A DNA stretch of 64,000 bases. Origin: Slackia faecicanis. GTDB lineage: Bacteria; Actinomycetota; Coriobacteriia; Coriobacteriales; Eggerthellaceae. Under the pieces are notes generated by a model, which saw nothing but the letters and a program-made list of their open reading frames with translations, had not been told where the DNA came from and searched no databases. The position numbers were made by a program, and so were the translations under genes. Where the stretch lies: NCBI RefSeq assembly GCF_003725295.1, contig NZ_QICB01000002.1, positions 1-64,000 of the forward strand, given 5' to 3'. Of the stretch, positions 24,820-33,372 are shown piece after piece; position 1 is the first letter of the stretch, and each line of letters opens with the position of its first letter.

Positions 24820-25345
24820 AGATACACTCCCCTTGGGTATCGATTCCAACGAAAACAGGCAGGTCAGAAACTTCTATACGCCATAAAGCTTCAGTTCCCA
24901 GATCGTCGTAGGCAAGCGTTTCGCCCGACACGACGCAGCGGGCCAGAAGCGCGGCCGCGCCGCCCGTGGCGACGAAGTAGATCGAGCCCGTTTCCTTGCA
25001 GGCCTCGATCACCTCGGCGCTGCGCACGCCCTTGCCGAGCGTCGCGGCGACGCCCGCGCGATAAAGCGTCGGCGCCGCGAAATCCATACGCGACGCCGTC
25101 GTAGGGCCCACGGCGCCGAACGGGCGGCCCGCCGCCGCAGGAGACGGGCCGGCGTAGAAAATGGTCGCGCCGTCGAGCCCGTACGGAAGACTTCCCTGCT
25201 CTTCCAGCTCGGCAAGCAGGCGCACGTGGCCCGCATCGCGCAGCATGAACATCTCGCCCGAAAGCAGGCAGGCGTCGCCCGCATGCAGGTCGGCGAGCGC
25301 GGCGCGCTCGAGCGGAAGAGAGATTCGCCTGCAATCCATGCTCAT
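24812..25345 (-). CDS. fumB: Class I (Fe-S) fumarate hydratase, beta subunit
   Basis: This 177-aa protein corresponds to the C-terminal domain of class I fumarases. It has LHAGDACLLSGEMFMLRDAGH, IFYAGPSPA, GAVGPTTASRMD and the lysine-rich TLGKGVRSAEV. It works with the alpha subunit encoded just upstream to interconvert fumarate and malate. The start at 25345 forms an ATGA overlap with the fumA stop, and its own stop overlaps tmk by 8 bp. The L-tartrate dehydratase beta subunit is the main alternative identity. Confidence 0.88.
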   Translation of the reverse strand: MSMDCRRISLPLERAALADLHAGDACLLSGEMFMLRDAGHVRLLAELEEQGSLPYGLDGATIFYAGPSPAAAGRPFGAVGPTTASRMDFAAPTLYRAGVAATLGKGVRSAEVIEACKETGSIYFVATGGAAALLARCVVSGETLAYDDLGTEALWRIEVSDLPVFVGIDTQGECIYG

Positions 25346-26223
25346 CGGTTTCCCCCTTCCCGCGCGGTCGCGGTCAGCTCGATCGTCGCGCGGCGCATGG
25401 CCGAGCAGCCCATGTTGATCGCAAGCGGCAGCGCGGCGATGTGGCACGGCGCCGTTTCGACGTGCACATCGAGCGCGAGCGCACGCCCGCCCAAAGCGCC
25501 CGGCCCCATGCCCGTGGCGTTGACCATTTCGAGCATCTCCCGCTCGAAAGCGGCCGCGCGCGGATCGCAGGAGCGCTCGCCCACAGGACGCAGCAACGCC
25601 GATTTCGCAAGGTGCGCCACCTTGTCGAACGTCGAACCCACGCCGATGCCGATCACGAGCGGCGGACAGGCGTTGGCCGCCTTCGCGCGCACGCAGTCCA
25701 TGATTTCGTTCACGACGCCCTCGCGCCCCGCGCCGGGCGCCAGCATAACCACGCGGGAAGCGTTATCCGAGCCGCCGCCCTTAAGCATCACGTGCACGCG
25801 CGCGCCGGGGCGCTCAACGAAGTACACGTCGGTGAAAGCGGGCGTGTTGTCGCCTGTATTGGCGCGGTCGAACAACGCGTCGCGCACGACGCTTTTGCGC
25901 AGGCGGGCTTCGTCGTAGGCGCGCGCCACGGCAGCGTCCACCTCGGCGAACACATCGCCCGGCACGAGCACGTCGGGACCGGCTTCGAGGCAGACCCACA
26001 CCGTGCCCGTGTCCTGGCACAACGGCACGCGGTCGGCGGCGGCGATGCGCGCGTTTTCGATCAGCTGGTCGAGCACGAACGCGCCGCGCGTCGGCCCTTC
26101 CGCCGCACGAGCCGCTTCGAGGGCCGCGTGCACGTCGGCCGGCAGTTCACAGGCGATTCGCGGAATAGCCTCGTACACGGCACGGGCAACGTCTTCTTTG
26201 GTGATGATTTCGAAAGTATCCAT
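25342..26223 (-). CDS. fumA: Class I (Fe-S) fumarate hydratase, alpha subunit
   Basis: This 293-aa catalytic subunit binds the 4Fe-4S cluster. Cysteine ligands are visible in PLCQDTGTVWV (Cys69) and further downstream (KAANACPPLVIG, TAPCHIAALP). GGGSDNASR, IGVGSTFDKVAHLAK and NATGMGPGALGG are family motifs. Split alpha/beta fumarases are typical of anaerobes and archaea. The ATG at 26223 is chosen because a longer reading would cross a terminator. No Shine-Dalgarno precedes it and a TATACT -10 lies 8 bp upstream, which suggests a leaderless message. Confidence 0.9.
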   Translation of the reverse strand: MDTFEIITKEDVARAVYEAIPRIACELPADVHAALEAARAAEGPTRGAFVLDQLIENARIAAADRVPLCQDTGTVWVCLEAGPDVLVPGDVFAEVDAAVARAYDEARLRKSVVRDALFDRANTGDNTPAFTDVYFVERPGARVHVMLKGGGSDNASRVVMLAPGAGREGVVNEIMDCVRAKAANACPPLVIGIGVGSTFDKVAHLAKSALLRPVGERSCDPRAAAFEREMLEMVNATGMGPGALGGRALALDVHVETAPCHIAALPLAINMGCSAMRRATIELTATAREGGNR

Positions 26224-26231
26224 AACGCGAT

Positions 26232-26237
26232 AGTATA
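26232..26237 (-). promoter_or_regulatory. -10 element for a probable leaderless fumA mRNA
   Basis: TATACT on the minus strand ends 8 bp before the fumA ATG. With the usual 7-nt distance, transcription would begin 1-3 bases from the start codon. No ribosome binding site and no clear -35 are visible. Confidence 0.5.
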
Positions 26238-26441
26238 CCGCTCGACGGCACGCAAATGCCGCCCCGCCTGCGAACCGAACGGTTTCAGCATCAGCGGAAC
26301 ACGACGACGGCGACCGCCGTCGACGAATGGCGCGGCGCGACGACGGACGCTCGCGACGCGCGAAGCCCGCGACGGGCAAGGCGGCCTGGCCGAGCGTTTC
26401 GCACGGAAGACGGAAACGACCCGTTCGCTCGGCGGTCGTCG

Positions 26442-26485
26442 AAAAAAGAAAACGCGCCGCCACGAATCGTTTCGCAGCGACGCGT
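26442..26485 (-). terminator. Terminator of nanK-nanE
   Basis: A 15-bp stem (ACGCGTCGCTGCGAA with TTCGTGGCGGCGCGT, some G-T pairs) has a 4-nt loop and is followed by TTTCTTTTTTC on the minus strand. It is the only signal seen in the 300-bp gap between nanE and fumA. Confidence 0.9.
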
Positions 26486-26522
26486 TCGAACGCAAGCAGA
26501 CGGCGCTTCTTGCGAAGGGCCG

Positions 26523-27191
26523 TTACGCCATGGCGTTGCAGAACCAGCCCGTGATGCTCGTGGGATGCGTGATGGCGGTGCCGACCACCACGGCGAACGC
26601 ACCCGCATCGAGCGCCTCGCGCGCCTGCGCGGGCGTATGGACGCGGCCCTCGCAAAACACCGGGATATCGCCCGCGACGGCCACGGCTTCGCGCACGAAC
26701 TCGAGGTCGGGGCCTTCGGTCTTCTCACGGCCGGGAGCATAGCCCGCCATGGTGGTGGAGACGATATCGACGCCTGCAGCCACCGCGCGACGCACGTCGT
26801 CCATGCAGGCGCAGTCGGCCATGATCAGCGTTTCGCCGCGCACGGCGTTCACGGTGTCTTCGAACGTGGTGCCGTCGGGACGCAGACGGCCCGTCGCGTC
26901 GATCGCCACGATATCGGAGCCGGCGGAAATGCAGGCGCGCGCATGACGGACAGACGGCGTGATATAGACGCCTTCGTGGCCTTCTTTCCACAGGCCGATG
27001 ACGGGGATCTCGACGCGGCCCTTGATGGCGGCGATGTCGGAAAGGCCCTGGCAGCGGATGGCTGCGGCGCCGCCCAGCTCGGCCGCGCGGGCGATCTGGG
27101 CCATGGTTTCGGGGTGGCGCATAGGCTCGCCCATATATGCCTGGCAGCTCACGATGAGCTTGCCCTTCAACTGTTCGATGATGGGATCCAT
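26523..27191 (-). CDS. nanE: N-acetylmannosamine-6-phosphate 2-epimerase
   Basis: This 222-aa TIM-barrel enzyme converts ManNAc-6-P to GlcNAc-6-P in sialic acid breakdown. Family motifs are KGKLIVSCQAYMGEPMRHPE, AAIRCQGLSDIAAIKG, PVIGLWKEGHEGVYITP, DIVAIDATGRLRPDG and ADCACMDDVRRA. The start at 27191 has GGAAGGATAG and lies only 2 bp after the nanK stop, so the two are coupled. A strong terminator follows. The nanA and kinase genes upstream complete the pathway to GlcNAc-6-P. Confidence 0.95.
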   Translation of the reverse strand: MDPIIEQLKGKLIVSCQAYMGEPMRHPETMAQIARAAELGGAAAIRCQGLSDIAAIKGRVEIPVIGLWKEGHEGVYITPSVRHARACISAGSDIVAIDATGRLRPDGTTFEDTVNAVRGETLIMADCACMDDVRRAVAAGVDIVSTTMAGYAPGREKTEGPDLEFVREAVAVAGDIPVFCEGRVHTPAQAREALDAGAFAVVVGTAITHPTSITGWFCNAMA

Positions 27192-27193
27192 CT

Positions 27194-28117
27194 CTATCCT
27201 TCCAAAGAATCCAGCAGGTTTTCGGCCGCGCCGACCAAAGGCGCAGCATCGCCGAGCGAAGCGTCGAGCACGGGAAGTTCGGCAAGCACGCCCGGCGCAT
27301 GCTCCACATAGGCCGCATGCAGCGCATCGCGCCAGATAGGGCCGGCCTTGACCACCGAACCCGACACCACGGCCATTTCGGGGTCGAGCATGTTCGCCCA
27401 GCCCGCGAGCGCGATTCCGAGCGCGCGGCCGGCGTTCTCGATCGCCTCGCGCGCCGCGGGATCGCCTTCGTATGCGCGGGCGGAAATCTCGGCGCCGCCC
27501 AGATGCGTGCCCGTGGCCGCCTCGTAGCGCGCCTCGATGCCGCTGCCCGCAGCCACCGATTCCAGATTGCCGTCGCCCGCATGCAGCGTATTCGGCGTGG
27601 CGCCGATTTCTCCCGCGAAGCCGTGCGCGCCTCGCAGAATACGCCCGCCCGCGATGATGCCGCCGCCGAGGCCGGTGCCGGGAGCCATGACGATGCAGGT
27701 CTGAGCGCCGCGCGCCGCGCCCCAGCGCGCTTCGCCGAGCGCATGCGACTGCACATCGCCCAACACCGCGACGGGCAGGCCGAAGGCGGCCTTCAGGCGC
27801 TCGGCCACCGGGCGACCCGTCCATCCGGGCATGATTTCGTTCGCGTAGGCGATCGATCCGTCGCGCGCATCGACGCGGCCCGCTGTGCCCACGCCGATGC
27901 CGACGAGGTGCGCCTGGTCAGCCAACGAGGCCCTCACATCGGCCACGATGCCCACGATGCGCTCGAGCACCGCTTCGCCGCCCTCCTGGGCGCACGTGGC
28001 GACGCTGCGTTTGCCCTCCACGACGGGCGGCTCGCCCGCGCTCTCGTAGCGCACGGCCGCGCAGGCAATCTTCGTGCCGCCTACGTCGACGGCGATCACG
28101 GAGAAGGGGTATTCCAT
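27194..28117 (-). CDS. nanK: ROK family sugar kinase, probable N-acetylmannosamine kinase
   Basis: This 307-aa kinase has the ROK/hexokinase ATP motif AVDVGGTKIACAAV near the N-terminus, VGIGVGTAGRVD, the APGTGLGGGIIAGG phosphate loop and FAGEIGATP. The usual ROK zinc motif CxCGxxGC is missing: the corresponding region reads NTLHAGDGNLES with no cysteine. The substrate is therefore assigned by context, between nanA and nanE, where ManNAc phosphorylation is the missing step. The start at 28117 has GGGAGGAA upstream. Glucokinase-like specificity cannot be excluded. Confidence 0.8.
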   Translation of the reverse strand: MEYPFSVIAVDVGGTKIACAAVRYESAGEPPVVEGKRSVATCAQEGGEAVLERIVGIVADVRASLADQAHLVGIGVGTAGRVDARDGSIAYANEIMPGWTGRPVAERLKAAFGLPVAVLGDVQSHALGEARWGAARGAQTCIVMAPGTGLGGGIIAGGRILRGAHGFAGEIGATPNTLHAGDGNLESVAAGSGIEARYEAATGTHLGGAEISARAYEGDPAAREAIENAGRALGIALAGWANMLDPEMAVVSGSVVKAGPIWRDALHAAYVEHAPGVLAELPVLDASLGDAAPLVGAAENLLDSLEG

Positions 28118-28217
28118 CGGTTCCTCCCGAATAACGCTCTGAAAAACAGCGCACGTCCCGCAGCCGCCGGGCCCGCGAAGCCCCGGACGGCGAACCCGCG
28201 TTCGATGCGCACCAAAC

Positions 28218-28244
28218 AAAAAGCGCCGTCCGCGAGGACGGCGC
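28218..28244 (-). terminator. Terminator between nanA and nanK
   Basis: GCGCCGTCC-TCGC-GGACGGCGC is followed by TTTTTG on the minus strand, 15 bp after the nanA stop. nanK-nanE must depend on readthrough or on a separate promoter in 28118-28217, where only a weak TTATTC was seen. Confidence 0.85.
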
Positions 28245-28258
28245 CATGATACAAAGGC

Positions 28259-29179
28259 TTACAGCATGCCCGCGCGCTCGAGCACGGAGCGGATAGCCTC
28301 GACGTCTTCGCCTTCGAGCTTCTGGACGGGCTCGCGCATCTGGTTCGTGTTGAACACGCCCATCTGCCACAGAGCCGTCTTGAACGCACCGACGCCGGCG
28401 CCGAAGCCGACCGTGGCCTTGACCACGCGGGTGACGAACATCAGGCGTGCGAGGTAGTCCTGGATCTCGCGGACCTTGTCCCAGTCGCCGGCCTGCGCGG
28501 CACGCCACTGCTCGACGTAGCTGTGCGGATCGATGTTAGCGAGGCCGGGAACGGAGCCGTCGGCGCCGGACATATACGCGCCGTCGACGACGACCTCATG
28601 GCCGGTGAACACCTGCAGCGGGTGGCCGGCGTCTTCGTTCTCGAGGCAAAGCCAACGGAACGCCACGTCGTCGCCCGAGGAGTCCTTGACGCCCTGGATG
28701 ACGCCGTCGGTGCCCAGACGCACGAGCATCGTGGGATCGAGCTTGGTGTGGACACAAGCAGGCAGGTCGTAGGCGAACAGAGGAAGGTCGGTGTGCTCGC
28801 GGATGGCGCGGAAGTGACGCTCGGTCTCCTTCGGGCCGCCGAGGGCGTAGAAGGGAGCGGTTGCGACCAGGCCGTCGACGCCGTAGCCGGTGGCGCGCTT
28901 GGCCTGATCGACCACGCGCAGGGTTTCCATGTCGATGATGCCGGCGAGAACGGGCACGCGACCATGCACCATAGCCACGGCCTCCTGCAGCACGTGGTAG
29001 CGCTGCGCGTCGGTGAGGAAGGCGACCTCGCCGCTGGAACCCAGGAAGAACAGGCCGTCGACGCCGGCGTCGATCATGCGGTTGATCGAGCGCTCGAGGG
29101 CCTCCAGGTCGAGCGTGCGCTCCTCGGTCAGCGGGATGACGACCGGAGGAATAACACCGTGGAATTGGATGTCAGTCAT
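28259..29179 (-). CDS. nanA: N-acetylneuraminate lyase (DHDPS/NAL family)
   Basis: This 306-aa class I aldolase cleaves sialic acid to ManNAc and pyruvate. It shows the GxxGE pyruvate motif GSSGE (47-51), catalytic Tyr137 in FAYDLP and Schiff-base Lys165 in QGVKDSSGD. The family also contains dihydrodipicolinate synthase. Assignment as NanA rests on the adjacent ROK kinase and NanE and on an Opp-like importer upstream. A strong TTGACG-17-TATAGT promoter precedes the gene, and a terminator follows. Confidence 0.88.
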   Translation of the reverse strand: MTDIQFHGVIPPVVIPLTEERTLDLEALERSINRMIDAGVDGLFFLGSSGEVAFLTDAQRYHVLQEAVAMVHGRVPVLAGIIDMETLRVVDQAKRATGYGVDGLVATAPFYALGGPKETERHFRAIREHTDLPLFAYDLPACVHTKLDPTMLVRLGTDGVIQGVKDSSGDDVAFRWLCLENEDAGHPLQVFTGHEVVVDGAYMSGADGSVPGLANIDPHSYVEQWRAAQAGDWDKVREIQDYLARLMFVTRVVKATVGFGAGVGAFKTALWQMGVFNTNQMREPVQKLEGEDVEAIRSVLERAGML

Positions 29180-29219
29180 GAGTGATTACCTCTACTCTTC
29201 GGTTTGCATAAACAACGAA

Positions 29220-29248
29220 ACTATATGGCCCGGGGCGCAAAGCGTCAA
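29220..29248 (-). promoter_or_regulatory. nanA promoter
   Basis: TTGACG (29243-29248), 17-bp spacer and TATAGT (29220-29225) on the minus strand, 41 bp before the nanA start. This is one of the best sigma-70-type promoters in the window. Confidence 0.8.
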
Positions 29249-29315
29249 GAAGGCGCAAGCCCCTATACAAAATGCACGTCCTTCGCCTGCGAAAAAAGGG
29301 CTCTCATGCGGGAAA

Positions 29316-29345
29316 ACGAAAAGGACCCGGCCGAAGCCGGGTCCT
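29316..29345 (-). terminator. Terminator of the Opp-like transporter operon
   Basis: AGGACCCGGC-TTCG-GCCGGGTCCT, followed by TTTCGTTTT on the minus strand, lies 20 bp after the last ATPase gene. Confidence 0.93.
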
Positions 29346-29364
29346 GAAAAGCACGCTGGATGCG

Positions 29365-30210
29365 CTATGCGCCCAGATCGGGGTGCAGCAGCGAAGGCGC
29401 CGCGCCCAGAAGCAGGCGGGTGTAGTCGTCCTTGGGGTTCTCGAACACCTCGGACGCCTTGCCCTGCTCCACCGCCTGACCGCCGTTCATGACGATGATG
29501 CGGTCGGAGATGTAGCGGACCGTCTGGATGTCATGGCTGATGAACACCATGGACAGTCCGAGCTCCTTCTTCAGATCGGAGAGCAGATTCAAGATCTGCG
29601 CGCGAACCGACACGTCGAGGGCGCTCGTAGGCTCGTCGGCGATGATCGCGTCGGGCTTGAGCGAAAGCGCGCGGGCGATGGCGACGCGCTGGCGCTGGCC
29701 GCCGGAGAGCTGGCCCGGCAGCGCGGCGAGAACCGAGTTAGGCAGGCCGACCATTTCGATCAGCTCCTTCACGCGGGCCTCGCGCTCGTCCTTGGTGCCC
29801 ACCTTGTGCACGTTCATGGGATCCATGAGCTGGTCGTGGACCGACATGCGGGCGTTCAGCGCGGTGGCGGGGTCCTGGAAGACCACCGAGATGACGCGGC
29901 CGATCGTCTTGCGCTGGTCGGCCGTGCGCTTGGTCACGTCGATGCCCTTGAAGAACACGCGGCCGGAGGTGGGAGCCTGCAGGCCGCACATGACATTGGC
30001 GGTGGTGGACTTGCCGCAGCCGGACTCGCCCACGATGCCGATCGTCTCGCCGGGCATCAGCTTCAGCGTGAGGCCGTTGACCGCATGCACCTTGTTCGGG
30101 TGCAGGATCGAACCGGTACGCGTCTTGAACACCACGTGGATGTCGTCGAGGAAGATGATGGGGGTCTGCTCGTCCGCCTGAACCGCGGCGTTGCTCTTGG
30201 TTTCGGTCAT
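29365..30210 (-). CDS. Opp/Dpp family ABC transporter ATPase (OppF-like)
   Basis: This 281-aa cytoplasmic ATPase has Walker A GESGCGKST (61-69), signature LSGGQRQR (168-175), Walker B IIADEPTSALD and the C-terminal oligopeptide-ATPase extension. It pairs with the ATPase half of the fused protein upstream, whose stop overlaps its ATG by one base (TAATG). It powers import through the OppB/OppC-like permeases. The operon lies next to nanA, so N-acetylneuraminate is the favoured substrate. Peptide import is the alternative. Confidence 0.9.
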   Translation of the reverse strand: MTETKSNAAVQADEQTPIIFLDDIHVVFKTRTGSILHPNKVHAVNGLTLKLMPGETIGIVGESGCGKSTTANVMCGLQAPTSGRVFFKGIDVTKRTADQRKTIGRVISVVFQDPATALNARMSVHDQLMDPMNVHKVGTKDEREARVKELIEMVGLPNSVLAALPGQLSGGQRQRVAIARALSLKPDAIIADEPTSALDVSVRAQILNLLSDLKKELGLSMVFISHDIQTVRYISDRIIVMNGGQAVEQGKASEVFENPKDDYTRLLLGAAPSLLHPDLGA

Positions 30211-32228
30211 TACTGCACACCTCCGTACGGCTTGAGGCCGAGACGCTTCATTTCCTCGTCAGGCAGCTCGGCATACCAGTGGTTCGAGTCGCCGTCCTGC
30301 TTGAGCACCGGACGCACGTCGGAAACGGCGTCGGGGTGGCTCGAACGCGGCGTGAAGCGGTCGCCCTTCGGGAAGTCCGCCGGGCTGGGAACCGAGCCGG
30401 GAACCTGATGCAGGCGGCCGGAACCCGCCTCGATGGAGAGCACCGAGCCCAGCAGGCCGCGCGTGTACTCGTGGATCGGGTTGGTGAGGATGTCGCGCAC
30501 CGAGCCCTGCTCCACGATCTGGCCCGCGTACATGACGGTGATCGAGTTGGCCACCTCGGCGACGAGCGCGAGGTCGTGGCTGACGAACACCATGGCGAAG
30601 CCGAGTTCTTCCTGCAGCTTGTTCAACAGGTCGACGACCTGTTTCTGCACCGTCACGTCGAGAGCCGTGGTGGGCTCGTCGGCGATGATGACCTTCGGGT
30701 CGCGGGTCAGGGCCATTGCGATCAGAACGCGCTGGCGCTGGCCGCCGGAAAGCTCGTGGGGATACGAGTCGAGCGTACGCTTGGGATCCAGGCCGACCAG
30801 CTCGAGCAGTTCCTCGGCGGTACGGGTGCCGCCGCGCTTGGTGAGCTGCTTCATCTGGGAGCGGATCAGCATGGACGGGTTGAGCGAGGACAGAGCATCC
30901 TGGTAGATCATCGCGATCTCGCGGCCGCGCAGGGTGTTCATTTCCTTCTGGGACATATCCAGGAGGTTCTTGCCCTTATAGAGCACCTCGCCGGAGATTT
31001 CCGCCTTGGGGTCGATCAGGCCCATGATGGTCAGCGACGTGATGGACTTGCCGCAGCCGGACTCGCCCACCAGGCCCATGGTCTGGTGCGGGCGGACCTT
31101 GAAGCTCACGTTGTCGACGACGTTGACGTCGCCGTGGCGCGGGAACTTGATGCAGAGGTTCTTCACCTCGAGGATGGGCTCGTCGTCGGTGTTCGACTCG
31201 GCACGGTCGGTGCGCTTGGCCTCGATTTCCTTCAAAGCAGCCAGACGCTGCTTGAGGGACTCGGCCTGAGCCTCGTAGGCGAGCACGGGATTGGCCACCA
31301 GACGGTCGGCCTCGCGGTCGCTGTTGAGGTTGGAGTCGCTCGCCTTGATCGCTGCCTTAGGAGCAGCGGCCATAGCGTCGGTCATGCCCTCGGAAAGGAT
31401 GTTCAGGCACAGGACCGTGATCATGATGGCCAGGCCAGGGAACAGCGCCTGCCACCAACGGCCGGACAGAACGCCGCCGCGCGCATCGGCCAGGATGTTG
31501 CCCCACGTGGGCGTGGGCTCGGGGATGCCTGCGCTGATGAAGGCGAGGGACGCCTCGAAGACGATTGCGTCGGCCACGAGCACGATGGTGAACACCATGA
31601 CGGGCGCGATGCAGTTGCGCACGACGTGCTTGATGAGAATCCACGGGGCGCGGGCGCCGGAAACCACGACGGCGCGCACATAGTCCTGGTTGTACTCGCT
31701 GACGATGTTCGCACGCACGATGCGGGCGATCTGCGGAATGTACAGGAAGCCGATGGCGAAGATCAGCGACGGCAGGTTCGTTCCGAACACCACGACGAAG
31801 GTGGCGGCCAGAGCGATGCCCGGGAAGGACATGACGACGTCGAGAACGCGCATAATCACTTCGGAGACCCACTTGCGCGAAACAGCGGCGAGAGCGCCGA
31901 TGATCGAACCGCAGATGAGCGCGAAGCCGGTGGCGCCCAGGCCGATGACGAGCGAATAACGCGCGCCGTACATCATGCGCGAAAGAACGTCGCGGCCCTT
32001 GTCGTCGGTGCCGAAGAGGAACTGCGCGTCAGGAGCCTGACGGGCGGTGAAGATCTCGAGCGGGTTGTGCGGTGCGATGAAGTTGGCCAGCGCCGCGATC
32101 AGCACGATGATGACGAGAACGATGAAGGAGATGCGAGCGCCGATGCTCATGGCCTTCCAGCGACGGAAGTGCACCTTGCCGGCGTTCGACTCCATAGTCT
32201 CGGTGAGATTTTTCCTAAGCTGAACCAT
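30210..32228 (-). CDS. Fused ABC permease-ATPase (OppC-OppD-like)
   Basis: This 672-aa single chain joins two transporter parts. Residues about 1-290 are an OppC-like permease with an N-terminal TM, a GTDDKGRDVLSRMMYGAR segment and the EAA loop VVVSGARAPWILIKH. About 345-610 is an OppD-like ATPase with Walker A GESGCGKS (388-395), LSGGQRQR (493-500) and IIADEPTTALD. A charged linker connects them. No frameshift is seen, so the fusion looks genuine. Such permease-ATPase fusions occur in some family-5 importers. Its start is 3 bp after the oppB-like stop. Confidence 0.92.
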   Translation of the reverse strand: MVQLRKNLTETMESNAGKVHFRRWKAMSIGARISFIVLVIIVLIAALANFIAPHNPLEIFTARQAPDAQFLFGTDDKGRDVLSRMMYGARYSLVIGLGATGFALICGSIIGALAAVSRKWVSEVIMRVLDVVMSFPGIALAATFVVVFGTNLPSLIFAIGFLYIPQIARIVRANIVSEYNQDYVRAVVVSGARAPWILIKHVVRNCIAPVMVFTIVLVADAIVFEASLAFISAGIPEPTPTWGNILADARGGVLSGRWWQALFPGLAIMITVLCLNILSEGMTDAMAAAPKAAIKASDSNLNSDREADRLVANPVLAYEAQAESLKQRLAALKEIEAKRTDRAESNTDDEPILEVKNLCIKFPRHGDVNVVDNVSFKVRPHQTMGLVGESGCGKSITSLTIMGLIDPKAEISGEVLYKGKNLLDMSQKEMNTLRGREIAMIYQDALSSLNPSMLIRSQMKQLTKRGGTRTAEELLELVGLDPKRTLDSYPHELSGGQRQRVLIAMALTRDPKVIIADEPTTALDVTVQKQVVDLLNKLQEELGFAMVFVSHDLALVAEVANSITVMYAGQIVEQGSVRDILTNPIHEYTRGLLGSVLSIEAGSGRLHQVPGSVPSPADFPKGDRFTPRSSHPDAVSDVRPVLKQDGDSNHWYAELPDEEMKRLGLKPYGGVQ

Positions 32229-32231
32229 GCG

Positions 32232-33188
32232 TTACACCGTCCTGATTCGGGGATCGATCAGGATATAAAGCATATCCACGATGATGTTGATGATGATGAA
32301 CGTGAAGGCCACGCACAGAACCACGCCCTGGACGAGCATGGTGTAGTTGGACTGGATGCCCGAGATGATGGCCATACCCATGCCGGGGAGGTTGAAGATG
32401 ACCTCGATGACCACCGCGCCGCCGATCAGGTAGCCGATGCGAAGACCAAGGACCGTGACGGGCGTGATGAGCGCGTTGCGCAGAACGTTGCGCGCCACGA
32501 CGACGGCCTTGGGAATGCCGGCGCCCAGAGCGGTGCGCACGTAGTCTTTATCGAGCTCTTCGACCATGGACGTGCGGATAACGCGCGTCAGCTGGCCGAT
32601 GACGGGCACGGCGAGCGCGAAGGCCGGCATGGCCATACGCGCGATCCATCCGCCCGGATCGGACGTGAAGGACGGCAGCGGGCCCGATGCGGGCAGCAGA
32701 TGCAGCATCGAAGAGAACAGCAGGATCAGCAGGACCGCCAGCCAGAACGAGGGGGTGGCGATAAAGGCGATGGAGAAAACGCGGATGATCTGGTCAGGCC
32801 AGCGATCGCGATACAACGCCGAAATCACACCCAGGATGACCGCGAAAAACACCGCGATAATCAAGCCCATGAACGTGAGCTGCATCGTAACAGGCAGCGC
32901 TTCGGCGATACGGTCGGCAACCGACGCGTTGTTCGCGCCGTAGGTGCCCAGGTCGCCCTGAACGAGGCCGACCATGAAGTTGCCGTACTGCACGAGCACA
33001 GGGTCGTTCAGACCATGCTCTTCGCGATACTGCTGGACTTGGGCCTCGGAGGCGTTTTCGCCCAGGACTGAATAAGCCTGGTCGATGGGAGAAAGCGCCA
33101 TGAGGAAGAATACGAGGATGGTAACGCCGATGATCATGATGGGAAGCGCTATAAGACGCCGTCCGATCAGACGCAGCAAATTGCTCAC
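32232..33188 (-). CDS. Opp/Dpp family ABC transporter permease (OppB-like)
   Basis: This 318-aa integral membrane protein has six predicted TM helices, a periplasmic-side loop with NDPVLVQYGNFMVGLVQGDLG and the cytoplasmic EAA motif (TALGAGIPKAVVVARNVLRNAL). The C-terminus LYILIDPRIRTV is typical. The start is a GTG at 33188 behind AAAGGGGG. It is first in the three-gene transporter operon and has its own promoter and a leader hairpin. It is the heterodimer partner of the permease half of the fused protein. Confidence 0.92.
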   Translation of the reverse strand: MSNLLRLIGRRLIALPIMIIGVTILVFFLMALSPIDQAYSVLGENASEAQVQQYREEHGLNDPVLVQYGNFMVGLVQGDLGTYGANNASVADRIAEALPVTMQLTFMGLIIAVFFAVILGVISALYRDRWPDQIIRVFSIAFIATPSFWLAVLLILLFSSMLHLLPASGPLPSFTSDPGGWIARMAMPAFALAVPVIGQLTRVIRTSMVEELDKDYVRTALGAGIPKAVVVARNVLRNALITPVTVLGLRIGYLIGGAVVIEVIFNLPGMGMAIISGIQSNYTMLVQGVVLCVAFTFIIINIIVDMLYILIDPRIRTV

Positions 33189-33223
33189 CTCGACCCCCTT
33201 TCGTTAAGCGGACATGCCAAAGG

Positions 33224-33312
33224 CGAGCGGGTGTACGAGCCCAAAACGCACTCCCGCTCGTCTTTGAAAATTAACAACTGTCTTATTCTATACGAATTTA
33301 CACGAAGTTCAA
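33224..33312 (-). promoter_or_regulatory. Promoter and leader hairpin of the importer operon
   Basis: On the minus strand TTGAAC (33307-33312), 16 bp and TAGAAT (33285-33290) form a promoter. The leader then contains CGAGCGGG / CCCGCTCG (33224-33231 with 33253-33260), an 8-bp stem with a 21-nt loop that ends about 35 bp before the GTG start. Confidence 0.6.
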
Positions 33313-33372
33313 AAAATCGACGAAAGGACTTATTTTGAGCATGAAAGCGGACTCTTTCACGCTGAAGCCCCG

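Noticed and set aside
30279-33071. Very long plus-strand open frame opposite the transporter genes
   Set aside because: It is the antisense of strongly recognisable permease and ATPase genes; its His/Asp/Arg-rich composition is the usual artefact of high-GC antisense frames.
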